Shown here: piece after piece, positions 58,091 through 64,000 of the stretch | How positions within the stretch are numbered: position 1 is the first letter of the stretch | How the letters are laid out: each line of letters opens with the position of its first letter | Source of the DNA: Chenopodium formosanum | Lineage: Eukaryota > Streptophyta > Magnoliopsida > Caryophyllales > Amaranthaceae | Direction of reading: 5' to 3' | Length of the DNA stretch: 64,000 nt | Assembly: GCA_024500155.1 (NCBI GenBank) | Contig: CM044880.1 | Location: forward strand, 5,890,001-5,954,000 | Notes under the pieces: generated by a model | Databases searched by the model: none | The model's input: the letters and a program-made list of their open reading frames with translations, nothing else | Told to the model about the DNA's origin: nothing | Made by a program: the position numbers and the translations under genes

Positions 58091-59662
58091 CTTAGGTGCA
58101 CACTCATGCACCTAGAAATAGGTGTAACAACAGCACAATATGAACATTAGCTTTTCAGAAAGTGAATATTAGGTTTCTTCTCCTTTATTTTTCTCCTTCA
58201 TTTTTTATTTTTTCTCTCCTCTGTTTTTTTTTTTAAAAAAAAAAAATCCCCTTTTTTTTTACACTTTTTTGATTGAATTTGTTTCTTACAACATGAAAGT
58301 AGTTATTAAGTATGAATTTTTGTGTGAAATTCGATTTTGTACTTTAATTTCGATTGATTAAGGTATATATGAATCTTTGAATTCACAAATTATACTCTAT
58401 TTTTCTCCTTCCTTCTATAATTCCTTTTTCCACAATTTTTTTCCTCATTTTTTCGATTCAACGATTGAATATGTTACTTACAATATGGAATTGGTTGTTT
58501 ATCTGATTTTTTGAATTCATATGAATTGAATTTTTTTATTTTTTTTTAGCTTCGATCAATTTCATTTGTGTATGAATTTCATTTGATTTTCTGCATTTTT
58601 GTATCAATGAACATAATCATGCAAAATATGAACATATGCATAGGTTCCCTTAAATGTGAAATAAGCTTTTTAGAAAGCGAACATAAGCATAAAACATATG
58701 AACATATGCATTTCAGAAAGTAAACATAACAATTCAAAATATGAACGTAAGCATTGATTTCCTTAAAGTGAATATAACCATTTAAAAGGTGAACATATGC
58801 GTAAAAAATATGATAATATGCACTTAAGAGAGAGAAGATATGCATAAACAGACTTAATGAGAACAACAAATATTTACTATGAATCTTTACATTATGAACA
58901 TATAAAAATATTACTATGAATATAAGGCATTTTATTATGAACATAAAAAAAAAAAATTAAGAAATAAAAATAATATGATTATGAAACATATGCATCATAA
59001 TTCATAAGTATTAAAAATATGAACATATGCATTCAAAATATGAACATATGCATTGGTTCATTTTTTAATGCGTATGAACATAATTAAGCATTTCAGAAGG
59101 TGAACATATACATAAAAAAATATGAACATATGGATATAGAAAGTGAATATAAGCATTTCAGAAAGTTTACAAACGGATTCAATATATGAACATAAGAATT
59201 CAAAATATAAACATATGCATTTCGAAATGTGAACATAAAATATCCGTTTGATTTCACTAATTTTTTTGACAATTCCAATAATAAATTTCGAACAATATTC
59301 AAACAAAATTAAGTGATAATCATATAAATTCAAACAAAATTAAGTGAAATTTACATAAAATTTCCTTTTTGGGGAGGATCCTTTTGATTTTGCATCTCTT
59401 TCCTAATGTCCATTGATGTTTTTGCAGTTTTTAGTGAAAGAATGAAATAGAGGAGAGAGAAAGTGAAAAAGAGGAGAGAAAAAATCATATAGAAGAAGAA
59501 GATTTTTGAGTTTGGAAATGACGTTACATTTATTGGGTGTGGGTGGGTGTATTACACTTTCCGTATTTTTTAGTTTTAGGGTTTTTTTAATTGGATTGTG
59601 TGTAATTAGACTTTTAGACTATGTTGTTACACCTATTTAAGGTGCATAAGGGTGCACCTTAG
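58091..59662. mobile_element. Non-autonomous element with ~43-bp terminal inverted repeats
   Basis: The left end CTTAGGTGCACACTCATGCA...GGTGTAACAACAG (58091-58133) and the inverse at 59620-59662 match along about 43 bp with several mismatches. Long inverted ends and 1.57-kb size suggest a Mutator-like (MULE) element, but I see no clear 9-bp target duplication. The interior (about 58610-59235) is full of ATGAACATA(A/T)GCAT-type repeats, often followed by TTCAGAAAGT. No transposase. Confidence 0.6.
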
Positions 59663-60760
59663 ACTAATTGTTCATATTGGGTCTCAAAATATCTTTGGGT
59701 TGGTTAAGATTTGAGAACCAAATTCCTCAAATATGAAGTCATGTTTCATTCGATTTCGACCGGCTATTTAGTTTGTGTCAGTTTTTGACAACTCTACCAA
59801 TGAGGTTGTTTAATCGGAGTGTTGAGAGATATGGCTATATATCTCACAAGTGGTCCCCGTTTTTTTTTTTTTTTTTTTTTTAGTTCTGCTGGGACACTCT
59901 ATTGTACTACTGGAATTTTTAATAATACTACCAACACTCTATATTATAAAACCAACACTCTATTGTACTACTGGAACCTTTAATAATCCTACCAACACTC
60001 TATATTATACTACTGATGATATTATTAGTGCTATTCAAAGAAATTTCTAACAACAATTTATAATTAAGATGTTCTAACAACAATTTATAATTAAGAAATT
60101 TCAAATCGACGCAGCACTTAAGACTAATAAAGTAATAATCTTATTCTAGAGGCAAGTAGTTTTTATAAGATGTTCCACTGATGTTCCACTGGGTACTTAC
60201 TTTATATCACTGGACAATAATTTTGTATTATTGATTCTCGTGATAATGCTACTGAGAATTTAAGGCTTTTATAAACTAACTTAATATTCTTCTAACTCTT
60301 AGGTGTAAATTAATCGTTTACTACTGTTGAATAAATTTATATTATCGGATAATAATAAGGTACTACTAGACGTTAAAAATATACCACTGTGACCTTTAGT
60401 AATACTTTAGTGTTTTATAGAGGTACTTTAATATAGCGAATTTTCTAAAATACCCTTGTGAGACGCGAGATTCGTATCTCGCAACCCTCCGCTAGGACTT
60501 CCTCCTCTACCAATGATCATTGTATCGGATAACTTTAATGGGCTAGGATCTCTCTTAAAAACAATATGTACATCACTTTGATACACATAGGCCCATATTC
60601 ATATCTCAAAATATTTTCTTCTTTTCTCCCTCCTCAAGTCTCCTAACAACTTCCCACATAAATTAACTCATCATTTCCAAAAATAATCAAGCTTTAAAAC
60701 CTCTTTCAATTCAGTCTACTAGTATCAGTTCAATTTCCAGTCAAAAAAAGCTCAATTTTC
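59663..60760. other. Intergenic and promoter of the PLAA-like gene
   Basis: It contains a T-run (59861-59881) and a two-copy ~64-bp repeat (CAACACTCTATTGTACTACT, TTTAATAAT...CTACCAACAC) near 59895-60010. The 5' leader of the PLAA-like gene, CT- and A-rich, is near 60605-60760. No gene. Confidence 0.55.
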
Positions 60761-63700
60761 ATGGAGATGGATTACAATCTCAGCATTGAACTTCGAGGAC
60801 ACGAAGACGACGTAAGTTCATCCTATTCTCCTTTCAATTACGATTGTTTTTATATAATTTTGATAATTTTTTCATATTTCATTATAAATTTGAATTGAAT
60901 TGATCGAACACAAAACCCTAATTATTGCGGGATGTTAATTTGATTGCGATGCATGAAATTCTAGGTTAGGAGAATTTGCGTTTGTGAGAATGTTGGAATT
61001 GCGACGTCTTCTAGGGATAAAACGGTGAGGTTTTGGCCGCTTGATCCGGCAACCAATCGAGTGCTTGAATCGCCGAAGGTTATGGTGGGGCACACTAGTT
61101 TTGTAGGTCCACTTGCTTGGATTTCGCCGAATGATGAGTTTCCGGGAGGTGGGATTGTATCCGGTGGGATGGATACTTTGGGGATGGTGTGGGACTTGAA
61201 GAGTGGAGAGAGGACCCATGTTTTGAGGGGTCATGAAATGCAGGTTACCGGGATTGCTCTGGATGATCGCGATATTGTCACCTCTTCGGTTGATTGGTAT
61301 ATCTATCACTCTTTACTTCTTTTATTATTTGAATGTTGTGATGATTTTTATGACTATGAAGGCAGTTATGATTGGTAGAATTTTGTAATGCAGTTAGAAA
61401 TTGGATTGTTGTGGCTAGTGAACAAGAAGAGTAATGTTTCTTCTCAAAATGATAGGGCTTGGCCCTGTGGACTCTTTCAAAAAATCTATAGTTCCATAGG
61501 AAGACTGTATTTTTAGTATGAATTATACTTGTAGAGTTGTAGGTAGTAATGTACAACCAATCAAAGTCAAATCTTGTAAGGTTGACTACGAATATCATAT
61601 GCTGCCCGTTATTTTGGGGTTACGAAAATATTTGATTAAGTTCTTGTTAGGGATTGATATATGTCATATACCAATATTCTCTTTGTTGTGGGTTTGTTTT
61701 ATGACTTGCATTAGCTTATGAATATCGGTACTTATGGAAATGTAGAACTACTTATCTGGATAGGATTTACAACATGCTGATAAAGAAGCGAGTTACACTG
61801 TCATACAGTTGTGCATACTAAGATGTAGTTTGATAGGCATATGGGTAGTGTTTTGACTGTTTACCTTTAGGGAAATTTAAGAGATCCATTGTCATATTGT
61901 TTTTGTAACCAAGTTATTAGTTTTTCTGGGAGCTATTGAATATTGTCACTTAAAAGGAGAGACATATGAGACGATGAGGTTTTATAATTCAACTCAGTAA
62001 TTAGTAATTTTAACAGTCTTGTCACTTGTGAAGCCTGCCAATAAATAAGTAAATAAATGAATTATGCTTGGTGACTGTTTGACATTGCAAATTGCATATT
62101 TATGTTCTTTATTTTGCCACATTTTCTTAGCACTTTGAAAAGATGGAGAAATGGGAAGGCTGTGGAGTCCTGGGAGGCTCATAATGCTCCTGTACAAGCT
62201 GTTGTAAAGCTACCCTCAGGCGAGCTTGCCACAGGTATGTGTTTCCATTTATTGGGAATTTTCTTTGTATTAAAAGGATGGGTAATTTCCCTTTTACTTA
62301 TGTGCAGTGCATGTGATTTCTCACTAAGCAAAAGCTCGAGTTATAATATTTTTTTGGGGGAAGCTATAACTACTGATTGAAAGAATAGTCACATTGCAGT
62401 GGCCACACCAACCTTGCTGTTCCTTAAACTGTGGAATGCATTGTACTTTTTGGTTTAAAGTTTTTTAACATATATGAAGTATATCTAGTATATGAAATTC
62501 CAATTTCGCAATAAAAAAGTTACTGATTATACACCCAAAATAGAAGTTTACACCAATATTAGTATTAATATCGTGTGTGTGTGCACGTGTGTGCTCCTTT
62601 GCCTTAATGAATAGATTTCTAAGTTTTCAACTCACTATTGGCTTATTTCTGAATACATTTGTCATTTTGCTGATCAGCAACAGATTTTTGCTTAAATATA
62701 TTGATGCAAATGGGCCAATGGCATGAACATTTGTGTAACACTCTTAACTTTCATTTTCTACAAATTCCAGGATCCAGTGACACAACCCTTAAACTCTGGA
62801 AAGGCAAAACATGTGTACACACGTTTGTTGGACATACTGGTTCGTGGCTTAGTTGTTACAAGAAACATTCTGGCTTGATTCTTAGGCCCTGTTCTTTTGG
62901 ACTTATCTTCAATTTAACTCAGAACAACAGGGCTTTAGAAAACAAAGATTTTTACTTCTCAGCTTTATTATTCATGTTCTAATGCCTAACATAAATTTTA
63001 TAGATACTGTAAGAGGTCTGGCTGTGATGTCTGATTTAGGAGTACTTTCTGCTTCGCATGACGGGTAAGAAACTCTCTATGCTTGTTCCTCTTTCTTGTG
63101 CTCATTTTCTCTCACCTGGCACAGACAATAAGTTTCTGTTTTGTCCCGAAGTTTTATTACTGACACATGAATGTTCATCAGATTTGGTCTTTTACTCTAT
63201 AACAGGCATTTAACTCCTTTTCCCACTGCTTTCATAACTCTACCAATCAGGCATTGTGCTGGTTGGGTGATTCCTTATCTCATCTAATGGTGGGTTTAAT
63301 TTTTCAGTTCTGTGCGACTCTGGGCACTGACGGGTCAAGTTCTGTTGGAGATGGTTGGTCACCAATCAATTGTATATTCTGTTGATTCACATGTCTCAGG
63401 TCTTGTTCTTAGTGGTAGTGAAGACAACACAGCCAGGATATGGAAAGGTTGTCAACTACTTCCTTTATTAATGTAGATTCACCAAGTCACTGTAATTCAC
63501 TTCATACTTTCCCTTGCTGTTTTATGTGGCTTTTAGAGCTTTTAAGTCGTCTTTCTGATTTTAAGGAAATATTGAATGTATTTGATCAAATATGTGTTTG
63601 TTATTTATCTAATCCATCTATCCCAGTTAATGCATCCTGCTTGAGTTGTTATTAATTAACTTTATAAACATTAGACTCGTCTCTTATTGATGCAAAATAA

Positions 63701-64000
63701 CCCCACTTGAATTGTGTAGTTTAGATTGAGTCTTGAGGCATATCAATTCTTCTAGAGGAAAAAACTATTCGTAATATAGGAAGTTGAAAAGACAAGTATA
63801 AGAGTAGTCTCTTTGAGTTACTTTTACTAACTAAGCAATTATAATAGGATTATCACAATAAGAAAAGATGGGCATTTTTGTGGCGTGGTGGCCTGTGGGA
63901 GTATTTTTATTGTTTTAATGTGCAAGCAGCATTCACATTAGTGTGTTTGGTCACAAACTTGTACTTTGGACATATAAGTGAACTAGATTGGAAATGATTT
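60761..64000 (+). CDS. PLAA/Doa1(Ufd3)-like WD40 protein, 5' part (runs out of window)
   Basis: Six exons are visible: 60761-60811, 60965-61296, 62131-62234, 62771-62839, 63004-63064, 63308-63448. The next exon lies beyond the window, since only intron-like sequence follows 63448. The ~252 visible residues form WD40 blades: LRGHEDDVRRICVCENVG, RDKTVRFWPLD, GGMDTLGMVWDLKSG, VLRGHEMQVTGIALDD, SVDCTLKRWRNGKAVESWEA, SSDTTLKLWKG, VLSASHDGSVRLW, GSEDNTARIWK. Sequence and exon style match plant relatives of phospholipase-A2-activating protein (PLAA; yeast Doa1/Ufd3). That protein binds ubiquitin and Cdc48/p97 through PFU and PUL domains expected further downstream and acts in ubiquitin-dependent sorting. 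Start: first ATG with a short MEMDYNLSIEL N-terminus. All intron phases agree; nothing broken. Confidence 0.9.
62884..62935. mobile_element. Short MITE remnant in the PLAA-like intron 4
   Basis: GGCCCTGTTCTTTTGG and CAGAACAACAGGGCT are imperfect inverses with TTA near both ends. The ends are like the element at 4867-4983, so this may be a deletion derivative of a related family. Confidence 0.45.

Noticed and set aside
58610..59235. CRISPR-like array
   Set aside because: The short repeats are irregular, very AT-rich, lack uniform spacers and lie inside a plant transposon-like element.

Overview
The window is AT-rich nuclear DNA of a flowering plant, most probably a eudicot. All protein genes have plant-type introns (GT-AG, with one GC-AG), and plant-specific families are present (UPF0496, non-RD LRR receptor kinase, Tat-type LTR retrotransposon). 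Frequent 'actccgta'-type miniature elements would fit Caryophyllales, but that guess is weak.

Layout. 1-3660 is repeats: the end of a CACTA transposon, a ~328-bp tandem array into which it appears inserted, and 1.2 kb of degenerate AACCCGA-like repeats. 4116-6043 (+) is a complete six-exon cinnamoyl-CoA reductase-like gene. 10251-11904 (+) is a three-exon PPPDE/DESI-type isopeptidase. 13018-18287 (-) is a 13-exon OST48 gene, whose introns hold several mobile-element insertions and a minisatellite. 18486-24471 is intergenic with hAT-, Stowaway- and Helitron-type elements. 24472-27831 (-) is an LRR receptor kinase of the Xa21/EFR type. 28486-29037 is a hAT-type element. 31662-32825 (+) is an intronless F-box-like gene, followed directly by a SINE with perfect 15-bp target duplications. 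33662-35521 holds two Helitrons in tandem, the start of a possible third, and MITEs. 38071-39183 (+) is a UPF0496 gene. 42043-43819 (-) is an LPAT4/5-type acyltransferase with a non-coding first exon near 45.3 kb.

45515-57005 is a complete LTR retrotransposon of the Ty3/gypsy Tat type. It has two 468-bp LTRs with only two differences seen, 5-bp target duplications, a PBS, an intact 1,806-residue gag-pol frame with a second (archaeal-type) RNase H, a spliced antisense gene with one apparent frameshift, an 80-bp tandem repeat carrying PPT-like blocks, and a PPT. It lies roughly 170-230 bp upstream of the inferred LPAT transcription start. 58091-59662 is an unidentified 1.57-kb element with ~43-bp inverted ends. 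60761 to the right edge (+) is the 5' part of a PLAA/Doa1-type WD40 gene.

The host genes look like unrelated single-copy plant genes: phenylpropanoid-like reduction, ubiquitin/SUMO-type proteolysis, ER N-glycosylation, immune or developmental receptor, and ER lipid synthesis. I see no operon-like or clustered pathway. The most distinctive object is the young Tat element with its antisense gene. The class is known, but this copy is unusually complete and suitable for study. All exon borders were derived by hand from splice signals, frame continuity and recalled family similarity; no search was run.
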